Position numbers and translations under genes: made by a program. The notes under the pieces are model-generated. The model had not been told where the DNA came from and made no database searches. It saw only the letters and a list, made by a program, of their open reading frames with translations. Positions 42,415 through 50,360 of a stretch of DNA of 64,000 nucleotides are shown here, in pieces; positions within the stretch are counted from its first letter, which is position 1, and each line of letters begins with the position of its first letter. Origin of the DNA: Candidatus Aminicenantota bacterium (GTDB lineage Bacteria; Acidobacteriota; Aminicenantia; UBA2199); assembly GCA_029938635.1 (NCBI GenBank), contig JAOZUQ010000002.1, positions 1-64,000 of the forward strand, read 5' to 3'.

Positions 42415-43284
42415 TTGAAAGGTATAATTCTTGCAGGCGGACACGGGACAAGGCTTTATCCGATGACATTGCCTGTATCAAAACAACTTCTGCCGGTTTA
42501 TGACAAACCAATGGTCTACTATCCCCTTTCCACACTCATGCTTGCAGGGATCAGGGAAATATTGATAATTTCAACACCGGAAGAACTTCCGAGGTTTAAA
42601 AAATTATTAGGAACCGGTGAACAACTGGGATTAAAAATAGAATACAAAGAGCAGGCAAAGCCCCGTGGAATAGCAGATGCATTCATAGTAGGAAAAGATT
42701 TCATAGGCTCAGATAGTGTATGCCTTATTCTGGGAGATAATATTTTCTACGGCCACGATCTGATCTCAATGCTGGAGAAGAGCAGCAGGATAGAAAAAGG
42801 CGCTATTGTTTTCGGATACTATGTGAAAAGTCCAGAAAGATATGGCGTTGTGGAGTTCGATAAGAATAAAAAAGTTATTTCAATCGAGGAAAAACCTTCC
42901 AACCCCAAATCAAACTTTGCAGTAGTCGGATTGTATTTTTATGATAACAGCGTGGTTGAACTGGCTCACACAATAAAACCGTCAGCAAGGGGTGAGATCG
43001 AGATTACAGATATCAACAACGAATACCTGAAGAGGGGAGAAATGAAAGTGGAATTGATGGGGCGGGGATATGCCTGGCTTGATACAGGTACGAACAGCTC
43101 CCTTCTCGATGCATCAATGTTCGTTAAGACAATAGAGGACAGACAGGGATTGAAAATTTCCTGCCCTGAAGAGATCGCATTCAGGAGAAATTATATAAGC
43201 AGGCCTGAGCTTAAACACCTTGCTGACAAATTACATCCCAGTGAATATGGAAAATACCTTACAGATATACTTGAAGAGGAATAA
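42415..43284 (+). CDS. rfbA: Glucose-1-phosphate thymidylyltransferase
   Basis: Makes dTDP-glucose from dTTP and glucose 1-phosphate, the first step of dTDP-deoxysugar synthesis. The 289 residues are the standard short RmlA length. The nucleotide-binding motif [11 protein letters not shown] is at ~8-18, followed by [25 protein letters not shown]. Catalytic and metal residues fall in [11 protein letters not shown] (~105) and EIEITDIN (~196). The start is TTG behind a strong GGAGG. The stop codon directly abuts the rfbB ATG. rfbC and rfbD are not in the window, so the final sugar may not be L-rhamnose. Confidence 0.93.
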   Translation: MKGIILAGGHGTRLYPMTLPVSKQLLPVYDKPMVYYPLSTLMLAGIREILIISTPEELPRFKKLLGTGEQLGLKIEYKEQAKPRGIADAFIVGKDFIGSDSVCLILGDNIFYGHDLISMLEKSSRIEKGAIVFGYYVKSPERYGVVEFDKNKKVISIEEKPSNPKSNFAVVGLYFYDNSVVELAHTIKPSARGEIEITDINNEYLKRGEMKVELMGRGYAWLDTGTNSSLLDASMFVKTIEDRQGLKISCPEEIAFRRNYISRPELKHLADKLHPSEYGKYLTDILEEE

Positions 43285-44328
43285 ATGCCCACTAAAAAAA
43301 GAGCTTTAAACAATATTCTTGTAACCGGTGGAGCAGGATTCATCGGGAGCAATTTCATCCGTTATATGTTTGAAGAAACAGGTTTTCGGGGAAAGATCGT
43401 CAATGCAGATAAGCTTACATATGCAGGAGATAAGAGCAATCTGGATGATATAGAATCAAAGTATGGAGGAGAGAGATATTTTTTCACTAGAACCGATATC
43501 TGCAGCCGGGAAGATATAAATAATATTTTTAAACAATTTGAGATAGATACGGTTGTTCATTTCGCAGCGGAATCTCATGTCGACAGGTCGATCACAGGCC
43601 CGGAGGATTTTATCCAGACAAATATTGTAGGGACTTTTGTTCTCCTCGAAACTGCAAGGGAACTCTGGGCGCCGGGTGAAAAGAATCTTTTTCATCACAT
43701 TTCAACGGATGAAGTTTACGGCAGCCTGGGGGCAGAAGGATATTTCCTTGAAACAACCCCTTACGATCCGAAGAGCCCGTATTCAGCATCAAAAGCATCT
43801 TCCGATCACCTTGTCCGGGCATTTGCAAACACTTACAAACTGCCTGTCACACTTTCCAATTGTTCAAATAATTACGGCCCTTATCAATATCCTGAAAAGT
43901 TGATCCCCCTGATGATCCACCATGCTTTAGAGGGGAAGGAACTCCCTGTTTATGGCGATGGATCAAATATAAGGGACTGGCTTTATGTGACAGATCATTG
44001 CTCTGCTATATCGAAGATCCTCTCTGACGGGAAGGCTGGAGAGACCTACAACGTAGGCGGGGACAGCGAAATGAAGAATATAGAAGTTGTCAGAGGAATA
44101 TGCGATATTCTGGACAAAATTTATCCTGTCAGCAAGAATCCCGAATCTTTCTGCAAAAAGAGTTATTCCGAGCTGATAAAATTTGTCACCGACAGGCCGG
44201 GACATGACAGAAGATATGCAATTAATTGTGAAAAGATAAAAATGGAGCTCGACTGGAAGCCATCTGTCAATTTCAACAGCGGACTCGAATCAACGGTCAG
44301 GTGGTATACTAAGAAATTCTCCTTATGA
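43285..44328 (+). CDS. rfbB: dTDP-glucose 4,6-dehydratase
   Basis: Extended SDR (347 residues) converting dTDP-glucose to dTDP-4-keto-6-deoxyglucose. The NAD loop TGGAGFIGSNF is at ~14, HFAAESHVDRSI at ~90, the catalytic THR region STDEVYG (~138), and YSASKASSDHLVRA holds the Tyr-Lys pair (~170). NNYGPYQYPEKLIP and IRDWLYVTDHC are RmlB signatures. It abuts rfbA with no gap. Downstream lie a GMC-type oxidoreductase and a second SDR, suggesting an unusual deoxysugar or surface-glycan pathway. Confidence 0.93.
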   Translation: MPTKKRALNNILVTGGAGFIGSNFIRYMFEETGFRGKIVNADKLTYAGDKSNLDDIESKYGGERYFFTRTDICSREDINNIFKQFEIDTVVHFAAESHVDRSITGPEDFIQTNIVGTFVLLETARELWAPGEKNLFHHISTDEVYGSLGAEGYFLETTPYDPKSPYSASKASSDHLVRAFANTYKLPVTLSNCSNNYGPYQYPEKLIPLMIHHALEGKELPVYGDGSNIRDWLYVTDHCSAISKILSDGKAGETYNVGGDSEMKNIEVVRGICDILDKIYPVSKNPESFCKKSYSELIKFVTDRPGHDRRYAINCEKIKMELDWKPSVNFNSGLESTVRWYTKKFSL

Positions 44329-44376
44329 CCATTTTTTCGAATAAGGATAAGAATTTTAATTGCCGGAAAAATAGGA

Positions 44377-44382
44377 TACAAT
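44377..44382 (+). promoter_or_regulatory. -10 box, probable leaderless start of the 133-residue gene
   Basis: TACAAT ends 7 nt before the ATG at 44390. No Shine-Dalgarno sequence and no convincing -35 are visible. Confidence 0.35.
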
Positions 44383-44389
44383 AGATAAG

Positions 44390-44791
44390 ATGAAAACCGA
44401 TGAAGCCGCAAAGATCTACCGTTCAATATTTCGAAAAAATATCCCCGGCATGGTAAAGCAAAGATTCTACAACTCCTCGTTAGAGATCGAATCGACTGTC
44501 CCTGAATGTGAATTAATAAATTACAGGACAATTATTAAAAAAATAGCTGACCTTGAATCTGTAGAATATGCATCGAGGGTTCTTAATTCCAACCCTCTTC
44601 TTAAAAAAAAATTTCAATTAATGATCTATCTTGCCGAATGTCTCCCAGAGAACTACTCAATATTTATAAATGAAAAAAAAGGGGTTTTAAAAGCATATTT
44701 TTTCCTTTTACTCATACCGTTCAATTCGTTGTATAAACTTACCAAAGGGATATTCATCCTTAAAATTAAAATGAGATGGATAAAGAAATAA
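44390..44791 (+). CDS. Uncharacterised 133-residue protein upstream of the GMC oxidoreductase
   Basis: Not recognised. The protein is basic and mostly helical, with a hydrophobic segment near the C-terminus (AYFFLLLIPFNSLYKLTKGIFIL) that could anchor it in the membrane, followed by a positively charged tail. The N-terminal 90 residues look soluble. It overlaps the GMC-type gene by 16 nt, so the two are translationally coupled. It might be a small partner subunit, comparable to the small subunit of membrane-bound GMC dehydrogenases, but no TAT signal or family motif supports this. Confidence 0.6.
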   Translation: MKTDEAAKIYRSIFRKNIPGMVKQRFYNSSLEIESTVPECELINYRTIIKKIADLESVEYASRVLNSNPLLKKKFQLMIYLAECLPENYSIFINEKKGVLKAYFFLLLIPFNSLYKLTKGIFILKIKMRWIKK

Positions 44792-46365
44792 TAATAATCG
44801 GAAGTGGAGCATCAGGAGTATCTGCTGCCTTGGGCTTTGAAAAAAGAGGAATAATCCCCACAATAATTGATGTAGGGAAAAAGATGGATAACACCACTTC
44901 GATTCATGGCAATCTTTATGACTTCCGTAAGAATAATGACCTTTATGACCTTCTGATAGGAGATAATCTTGAAGGAGTTTCCAATATATTAAGGGGAACA
45001 AGCTTGCCGCCAAAATTGACTGCTCCGATGAACAATTATATAGTTTCTGACTCGGAAGAACTTTCACCGGTGAAATCTGAAAATTTCGGTGCCATCCAGA
45101 GTTTTGCGATCGGCGGTCTTGCGGCCGGATGGGGGGCAGGCCTTTACAGGTATAATAATGACGATCTGAAGAAGCTCCCACTCAGTTCAGTAGAACTTGA
45201 GTCTTTTTATGACATTCTATCATCGGAGATAGGCATTTCAGGATCGAATGATGACTTGACCAGTTTTTTCGGTAACGATAACACTCTTCTTCCCCCTTTG
45301 CCTCTCTCAAAAAAATCAGATTATCTATATGAAAAATATCTCCGAAAAAAAAGAATGGCGAATAAAAATGGTGTATTTCTGGGGCATCCCCGTCTCGGCG
45401 TATTAAGCAGGGATCATGCTGAAAGGAAGATGTGTGATTTTTCAAATTTTGAAACATGGCTGCCGGATATCCCATGGGTATACAACCCGGCACAAACGCT
45501 CAGCAGATTAATAAAAGAAAAAAAAGTTAAATATAAAAACGGAATCCTAATAGAATCGTGGCGTAGAGAGAACGGCATGATAATTCTGGAAGGGAGAGAT
45601 ATTTCAGATGGTTCATCTTTTTCAACAAAAGCCGAAAAATTAATTATTGCAGCAGGGACTCTCAACACGACAAAGATAGTTTTAAGATCTAAGAAAGACA
45701 TAAAAAGCAAATTGAATCTGTTAGACAATCCATTGTTGCAGATACCTCTGATATTCCCCTCATTCATTGGAACCCCTATTGACAAATCCGCTTTCGGAAT
45801 GACCAACCTTAATCTTATCTATAAGCCCGGTCATGAAGGGAATACCCTCCAGGGAAGTATAATTGAATTAACGTCTCCGCCGAGATCGCTTTTTTACGAA
45901 GGATTTCCGGTTAGTGCCGCTCTCAATATCAAGCTGATAAAAATGGTTTCTCCTTCCCTTATGGCCCTTTTCCTCTTCTTCCCATCCTCTGCCGAAGAAG
46001 CCGGGACCATAAAACTCAATGGAAATAACGAACTTGAAATAGCCCAGAAAGATTATATGATCGACAGAAAGCCGGTCAAAAAGATAGTCAGAACCCTGAT
46101 GAAAATGGGGGCATGGAGTCACCCGTTAATAATAAAACAATCCATGCCGGGATATGCTATCCATTATGCAGGGACGATCCCCATGAAAAGAAGGACCTCT
46201 TCCGATTATGAATCTTCAATGGATGGTGAATTGCACAATGAACCGGGGATATATATTGCAGACGGTTCTCCTTTCTCAAACATTTCATCAAAAAATCTCT
46301 CATTTACAATTATGGCAAATGCCATGAGAATAGCAGACAGGATCTCAGCAAAAATCACAAAATGA
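44776..46365 (+). CDS. GMC-type FAD-dependent oxidoreductase
   Basis: A 529-residue flavoprotein with the ADP-binding motif IIIGSGASGVSAALGFEKRG at the N-terminus, the substrate-cap region with FAIGGLAAGWGAGL (~115), a mid-protein AAGTLNTTKIVL strand where GMC enzymes have their second FAD contact (~292), and the C-terminal pair HYAGTIPM (~460) and NLSFTIMANAMRIADRI that places the active-site histidine and asparagine/serine. Homologues sit in O-antigen and polysaccharide loci. It overlaps the downstream SDR by 4 nt. It probably oxidises a sugar or polyol, substrate unknown. Confidence 0.75.
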   Translation: MDKEIIIIGSGASGVSAALGFEKRGIIPTIIDVGKKMDNTTSIHGNLYDFRKNNDLYDLLIGDNLEGVSNILRGTSLPPKLTAPMNNYIVSDSEELSPVKSENFGAIQSFAIGGLAAGWGAGLYRYNNDDLKKLPLSSVELESFYDILSSEIGISGSNDDLTSFFGNDNTLLPPLPLSKKSDYLYEKYLRKKRMANKNGVFLGHPRLGVLSRDHAERKMCDFSNFETWLPDIPWVYNPAQTLSRLIKEKKVKYKNGILIESWRRENGMIILEGRDISDGSSFSTKAEKLIIAAGTLNTTKIVLRSKKDIKSKLNLLDNPLLQIPLIFPSFIGTPIDKSAFGMTNLNLIYKPGHEGNTLQGSIIELTSPPRSLFYEGFPVSAALNIKLIKMVSPSLMALFLFFPSSAEEAGTIKLNGNNELEIAQKDYMIDRKPVKKIVRTLMKMGAWSHPLIIKQSMPGYAIHYAGTIPMKRRTSSDYESSMDGELHNEPGIYIADGSPFSNISSKNLSFTIMANAMRIADRISAKITK

Positions 46366-47231
46366 AAAAAAAAGTTTTAATAACAGGTGCCGGCGGCCTT
46401 ATCGGACTCGGACTGGCTTCCCACATCAAAAACCATACGGATGGAGTAAAAATAACAGGTGTAACTTCCAGCAAAAAAAATATCAATAATTTTGACAATG
46501 TCATCACAGCCTTACTGGGTCAACCAATGAATATTCCAAAACAGGAATATGACGCAATAGTTCATTGCGCATTTGATAAAAATGAAAAATCCAATATACT
46601 CAACACGAGTGGTACTATTAAATGGGCCGATGAAGCCGAAAAAGCAGGGATAAAAGTTCAGATATTCATGAGCTCCATATCATCACAATCAGATTTTCTA
46701 TCGTCCTATGGAAGTAGCAAGAAGCAACTCGAAAAGTGGTTCCTTTCTAAGGGGCATTATGTCCTCAGACTTGGCCTTGTTATAGCAAACGGAGGTATGT
46801 TCGGCAGGCTTGTTAATTCAATATCAGCATCACCGGTTATACCTTTGATCGGCGGAGGAAAATACATGATATTCCCGACAGATCCCGAAATGATCTTTGA
46901 CCTCGTTAAGAGGATAATTGAAAGAGATATAATTCAACCAGACAAGACAGGATTCAATCTGCAATTCAAAAAAGGAGTTCGTCTCAAAAATATTCTTCAA
47001 ATTCTTAAACACAGAACAGGGAAAAGGCCAATATTGATCCCCGTCCCTTACTTCTTGGCCTATTCCCTTTTAAAGATAGCAGGTCTTTTCAAGTTCCTGA
47101 AAATGGATATCGATACTGGAAATCTTAAAGGCATGAAATGGAACAGCAGGATATCCATGCGCTCAGATATTTATCATCTCGGATATTCGGAACGATCTCT
47201 CTCTGAAATGATTAAAAATATTGAAATCTGA
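46362..47231 (+). CDS. NAD-dependent epimerase/dehydratase family protein
   Basis: Extended SDR of 289 residues. The nucleotide loop TGAGGLIGLGLA is at ~7, the serine region MSSISSQS at ~104 and the catalytic pair in YGSSKKQ (~116-120). The C-terminal half is shorter than in RmlB and lacks its signatures, fitting atypical sugar reductases/epimerases. ATG overlaps the previous stop (ATGA). Together with the GMC enzyme and the 133-residue protein it forms a compact three-gene unit, plausibly modifying a nucleotide sugar or lipid-linked glycan. The exact reaction is unknown. Confidence 0.78.
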   Translation: MKKKVLITGAGGLIGLGLASHIKNHTDGVKITGVTSSKKNINNFDNVITALLGQPMNIPKQEYDAIVHCAFDKNEKSNILNTSGTIKWADEAEKAGIKVQIFMSSISSQSDFLSSYGSSKKQLEKWFLSKGHYVLRLGLVIANGGMFGRLVNSISASPVIPLIGGGKYMIFPTDPEMIFDLVKRIIERDIIQPDKTGFNLQFKKGVRLKNILQILKHRTGKRPILIPVPYFLAYSLLKIAGLFKFLKMDIDTGNLKGMKWNSRISMRSDIYHLGYSERSLSEMIKNIEI

Positions 47232-47323
47232 AAATTTATTCTCTCATAAGTCTCTTGCTTGTTACTCTCTTGTTTTCTTTTGTGTTGAAGCAAATAACAA
47301 TTTTTCTTGGAATAATCGATTTT

Positions 47324-47357
47324 GAAGATATGATATGAAAAAATGGGGTGATGCCAG
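47324..47357 (+). repeat. Left imperfect direct repeat flanking the GT2/DUF2304 pair
   Basis: A 34-nt block (GAAGATATGATATG...GATGCCAG) matching 48875-48908 at about 29-30 of 34 positions in the same orientation. Weaker similarity extends some 20 nt further left. It lies just upstream of the glycosyltransferase promoter. Confidence 0.6.
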
Positions 47358-47368
47358 TCAAATTAGTG

Positions 47369-47397
47369 TTGACTAAAACTTGAATTCAAAGTAGCAT
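47369..47397 (+). promoter_or_regulatory. Predicted promoter of the glycosyltransferase gene
   Basis: TTGACT (47369-47374), a 17-nt spacer and TAGCAT (47392-47397), then 9 nt to the ATG. No Shine-Dalgarno sequence is seen. Confidence 0.4.
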
Positions 47398-47406
47398 ATA
47401 CAAATT

Positions 47407-48114
47407 ATGGACAAGAAAATTCTTGTAATTATTCCCGCTTATAATGAATCGTTTAGCATTGTCAATGTGATTAAATCTATAAAATCTATATCTACTTACA
47501 TTGATATTTTAGTAATAAACGATTGTTCAATTGATAATACTGAAGAATTAGCAAGATCTGTTGAAAGTACTATTGTATTAAACCTCCCTATTAATATGGG
47601 TATTGGAGGTGCAATTCAAACTGGATTTAAATATGCTGCAAATAAGAATTACGATATTATAGTAAGAATGGATGGCGATGGTCAACATGATCCAAAATAT
47701 GTTTTAGATTTAATCAAAACGATGCTCAATGGAAAAAATGACATTGTAATCGGTTCTAGATTTATAAACAAGAAAGGATTTCAATCAAGTTTTGTTAGAA
47801 GATTTGGGAAAACAATTTTGCAATTTTTTATTTATCTTATTACCAAACAGGTGATTTCGGATAGTACTTCTGGATTTAGAGCCTATAGTGCCAGAGCGGT
47901 GAAAATTTTTTGTAAAAAATATCCAGATGATTATCCAGAACCCGAAGAAGTTATTATTGCGAAGAAGAACAGATTAAAGGTAATTGAAATTCCTGTTGAG
48001 ATGAGAAGTAGAGATTATGGCAAATCTTCAATAAAAGGTTTAAATTCAATTTATTATATGATAAAAGTAATAATTGCATCCCTAATTGAATCAATCAGGA
48101 GTTCTAATGGATAA
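47407..48114 (+). CDS. Glycosyltransferase family 2 (polyprenyl-phosphate sugar transferase-like)
   Basis: GT-A fold transferase of 235 residues resembling DPM1-type enzymes that load a sugar onto a lipid carrier. The N-terminal VIIPAYNES opens the fold. INDCSIDNT carries an aspartate of the nucleotide site, and MDGDGQHDP (~91) holds the DxD-like metal motif. GSRFINKKG and SDSTSGFRAYS follow as in the family. No membrane helices are present except a weak C-terminal hydrophobic stretch. Base composition is visibly more AT-rich than neighbouring genes, and imperfect direct repeats flank this gene and the next, suggesting acquisition as a cassette. Confidence 0.88.
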   Translation: MDKKILVIIPAYNESFSIVNVIKSIKSISTYIDILVINDCSIDNTEELARSVESTIVLNLPINMGIGGAIQTGFKYAANKNYDIIVRMDGDGQHDPKYVLDLIKTMLNGKNDIVIGSRFINKKGFQSSFVRRFGKTILQFFIYLITKQVISDSTSGFRAYSARAVKIFCKKYPDDYPEPEEVIIAKKNRLKVIEIPVEMRSRDYGKSSIKGLNSIYYMIKVIIASLIESIRSSNG

Positions 48115-48454
48115 AATACAGCTCATTATGATCTGTTTTAGTTTTGTATTACTACTTTTTATAATTATCTTAACCCGTTTTAATCGGATAAAGGTACAAT
48201 ATTCTTTAATTTGGCTCTTTTCCGGTAGTATACTCTTACTGTTCTCTGTTTTTAGGAGCCTATTAGACACGATGGCACAATTTGTAGGAATCAAATATGC
48301 CCCATCACTTATTCTTTTAATTGTTGTATTTATAGGTTTTATCTTGGGAATCCATTTGTCTATTATAATTTCTAAACTAACTGAAGAAAATAGAACTCTT
48401 GCACAGGAAATCGCATTGTTTGCAAATAGAATTGAAAAACTAGAAAAAGAGTGA
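48107..48454 (+). CDS. DUF2304 membrane protein
   Basis: A 115-residue protein with three hydrophobic helices (~4-22, ~35-53, ~65-90) followed by a charged coiled coil (KLTEENRTLAQEIALFANRIEKLEKE), the DUF2304 pattern. This family is regularly encoded next to GT2 polyprenyl-phosphate transferases, probably as a membrane partner. The ATG at 48107 follows AGGAG; the ORF track's TTG at 48086 is rejected. It overlaps the glycosyltransferase gene by 8 nt. Confidence 0.85.
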   Translation: MDKIQLIMICFSFVLLLFIIILTRFNRIKVQYSLIWLFSGSILLLFSVFRSLLDTMAQFVGIKYAPSLILLIVVFIGFILGIHLSIIISKLTEENRTLAQEIALFANRIEKLEKE

Positions 48455-48706
48455 TAATTTAGCCGTCTTATGAGTTTAATTAATTCGGTAGAGTAGGAAG
48501 TTTTAATCTTATGCTTTTGTTGAGATAAAATAGATTTGATTAAACATAGAAAAATCTTATATGGTTTCATACTTAGATTTCACATAATATAACGATTTTA
48601 GAAATTATCCAATCTGCCATCACCCTGTTTTTTTGTCTAAACATTTGTAAAGAGTTGATATAGTTGGATTTATTAAGGTTTTTATATGTAAAAGAGACTC
48701 CTAAAG

Positions 48707-48813
48707 TGTTATAATAGTATTTGATGAAAAAGACCTATATAACAACAAAAGGAGCCAATATGATTATAGCAGTGATCAGCGACAGCAAAATTAGGTTCCG
48801 GATTGTTCTCTAA
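48707..48813 (+). pseudogene. 5' remnant of a truncated gene (MIIAVISDSK...)
   Basis: In the ~500-nt gap after the DUF2304 gene, an extended -10 TGTTATAAT (48707-48715) is followed by a strong AAAGGAG and an ATG at 48760. The frame reads MIIAVISDSK and then stops after 17 codons. The opening resembles NifX/NifB-type (dinitrogenase Fe-Mo cofactor family) proteins, whose N-termini read M-K-I-A-V-x-S-D-G-K. Coding similarity ends after about ten residues, as if the rest was lost. The rest of the gap shows no credible gene. Confidence 0.4.
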
Positions 48814-48874
48814 CCATTTACAATTTATCCCCTATACATTCTCAAATGGATTTTCAATGGAAAATGACAGGTCT

Positions 48875-48908
48875 GGAGATATGAAATGAAAAAGTGGGGT
48901 GATACCAG
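48875..48908 (+). repeat. Right imperfect direct repeat flanking the GT2/DUF2304 pair
   Basis: GGAGATATGAAATG...GATACCAG, the partner of 47324-47357 in direct orientation. It lies just upstream of the PASTA gene promoter, as the left copy lies just upstream of the glycosyltransferase promoter. Confidence 0.6.
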
Positions 48909-48920
48909 AAAGCCAATATA

Positions 48921-48949
48921 TTGAAATTGCGATGATTCTGTGATAAATT
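48921..48949 (+). promoter_or_regulatory. Predicted promoter, leaderless PASTA gene
   Basis: TTGAAA (48921-48926), a 17-nt spacer and TAAATT (48944-48949) with upstream TGA, then 8 nt to the ATG at 48958. It overlaps the alternative GTG at 48940, which therefore is unlikely to be the start. Confidence 0.45.
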
Positions 48950-48957
48950 CAAGTTCA

Positions 48958-49680
48958 ATGAAGAGGAGATTACTGCTTATATCAAAAGTATTGGGGATAG
49001 GAGCATTTTACATTTTTGTACTTGTGATCTCAGTTTTTTTCACAATGAGTTTCCTCATCAAAGGAGATGAGATCAAGGCACCTGACCTTATTGGAAAAAG
49101 TGTTGATAATGCTTTGAAAATTGCTCAGGACAATGGCTTTTTCCTGAAAAAAATAACAGGCAATTATAGTAACAATTATAAACCTCTTACAGTTATCGAA
49201 CAGATACCGGAGCCGGGAGTTTATATTAAAAAAAAATCAAACCTGAAAATATTCATCACTTCAGAACTTATAGAAGTTATAGTTCCAGACCTTGCTGGTT
49301 ATACAAGAGAGGAGAGTAAAAAACTGATAAGCGAGAGCGAATTGAAAAAAAGATACGTCTCCTACGTCCACTCTGACAGGGTCCCTCAGGATTTTATTAT
49401 TTCTCAATCTCTGACACCGGGGTCTCATGTCCCAATCAACTCAGATATGGATATTTTGGTAAGCAAAGGTAAAAAGAATAATGAATTTATTATGCCTGAT
49501 ATAATCGGAAAGAATGCAGAACGGATTCTCTCTTATTTTGAAGTAATAGGATTAAAGATAGAGAAGATCACCAAAGTGGCATATCCGGGGCTAAGGCCTA
49601 ACATTATTATCTGGCAAAATCCTGCACAGGGATTCAAGATCAGCTCAAAGAACAGGATCAGCATTCAGGTGAGCGAATGA
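48958..49680 (+). CDS. Membrane-anchored PASTA-domain protein
   Basis: About 240 residues: a short basic cytoplasmic N-terminus (MKRR), one membrane helix (~10-35) and three PASTA domains outside (APDLIGKSVDNALKIAQDNGFFL..., VPDLAGYTREESKKLISE..., MPDIIGKNAERILSYFEVIGL...). PASTA domains bind peptidoglycan fragments or assist cell-wall enzymes. Unlike PASTA kinases or penicillin-binding proteins, no catalytic domain is fused. The ATG at 48958 is preferred on promoter position; GTG at 48940 is the alternative. It overlaps rpe by 4 nt (ATGA). Confidence 0.85.
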   Translation: MKRRLLLISKVLGIGAFYIFVLVISVFFTMSFLIKGDEIKAPDLIGKSVDNALKIAQDNGFFLKKITGNYSNNYKPLTVIEQIPEPGVYIKKKSNLKIFITSELIEVIVPDLAGYTREESKKLISESELKKRYVSYVHSDRVPQDFIISQSLTPGSHVPINSDMDILVSKGKKNNEFIMPDIIGKNAERILSYFEVIGLKIEKITKVAYPGLRPNIIIWQNPAQGFKISSKNRISIQVSE

Positions 49681-50360
49681 ATCCGGTATTTCCTTCAATT
49701 TTATCTACAGATTTCTATGATCTGAAAGATAAACTCAGCAGCTTCAAAAGGGGGGGGATCGAATTTATCCACCTCGATATAATGGATGGCCACTTTGTTG
49801 ACAATTTATCATTCGGCCCTTCTATTGTCCAGCCGATAAGAAAAGAATTTAACTTTAAAATTGATTCACACCTGATGGTCTCAAATCCTGAAAAAATAAT
49901 CCCGTATTTTATCAATGCCGGATCGGACTGGATATCTTTTCACATCGAGATCAAAGAGGGGACAGAAAAAAATATAACAATGATTAAAGAGGCAGGCAAA
50001 AAAGTCGGCCTTGCCATTAATCCCGACACAAATATATCTGAACTTTTCCCATACATCACGAAGATCGACTACATTTTACTGATGAGTGTTTTCCCGGGTT
50101 ATGGAGGACAGAAATTTATAACAGGATCAAATGAGAGGGTAGTCAGTCTTAAGGAAAAGATCAGATCGTTAAATCCGGATTGCCTGATCCAGATAGACGG
50201 AGGAATTAACACAACCAATACGGGAACCCTCCACATGAAAGGTGTAGACCTTTTTGTAATGGGAACCTCACTTTATAATTCTGATAACATAGAAGAAGAG
50301 ATATTGAAGATATTAAAAACAATGGAAGGAGAAAAGAATGAAAAAGCTGGTATTAATTAA
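49677..50360 (+). CDS. rpe: Ribulose-phosphate 3-epimerase
   Basis: TIM-barrel enzyme of the pentose phosphate pathway, 227 residues. PSILSTDF opens the barrel, HLDIMDGHFVDNLSFGP carries the first metal ligands (~33-50), DSHLMVSNP the next (~64), MSVFPGYGGQKF the flexible loop (~138-150) and QIDGGINTTN the final aspartate ligand (~176). All are intact. The C-terminus runs 23 nt into the next gene. It sits in a PASTA, rpe, BamD-like operon. Confidence 0.95.
   Translation: MNPVFPSILSTDFYDLKDKLSSFKRGGIEFIHLDIMDGHFVDNLSFGPSIVQPIRKEFNFKIDSHLMVSNPEKIIPYFINAGSDWISFHIEIKEGTEKNITMIKEAGKKVGLAINPDTNISELFPYITKIDYILLMSVFPGYGGQKFITGSNERVVSLKEKIRSLNPDCLIQIDGGINTTNTGTLHMKGVDLFVMGTSLYNSDNIEEEILKILKTMEGEKNEKAGIN

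Noticed and set aside
42415-44328. Complete dTDP-L-rhamnose pathway
   Set aside because: Only rfbA and rfbB are present; rfbC and rfbD are not in the window.
49677-50360. Upstream SAH or purine riboswitches for ahcY, punA or deoB
   Set aside because: The leaders of these genes are too short and show no aptamer-like conserved elements.
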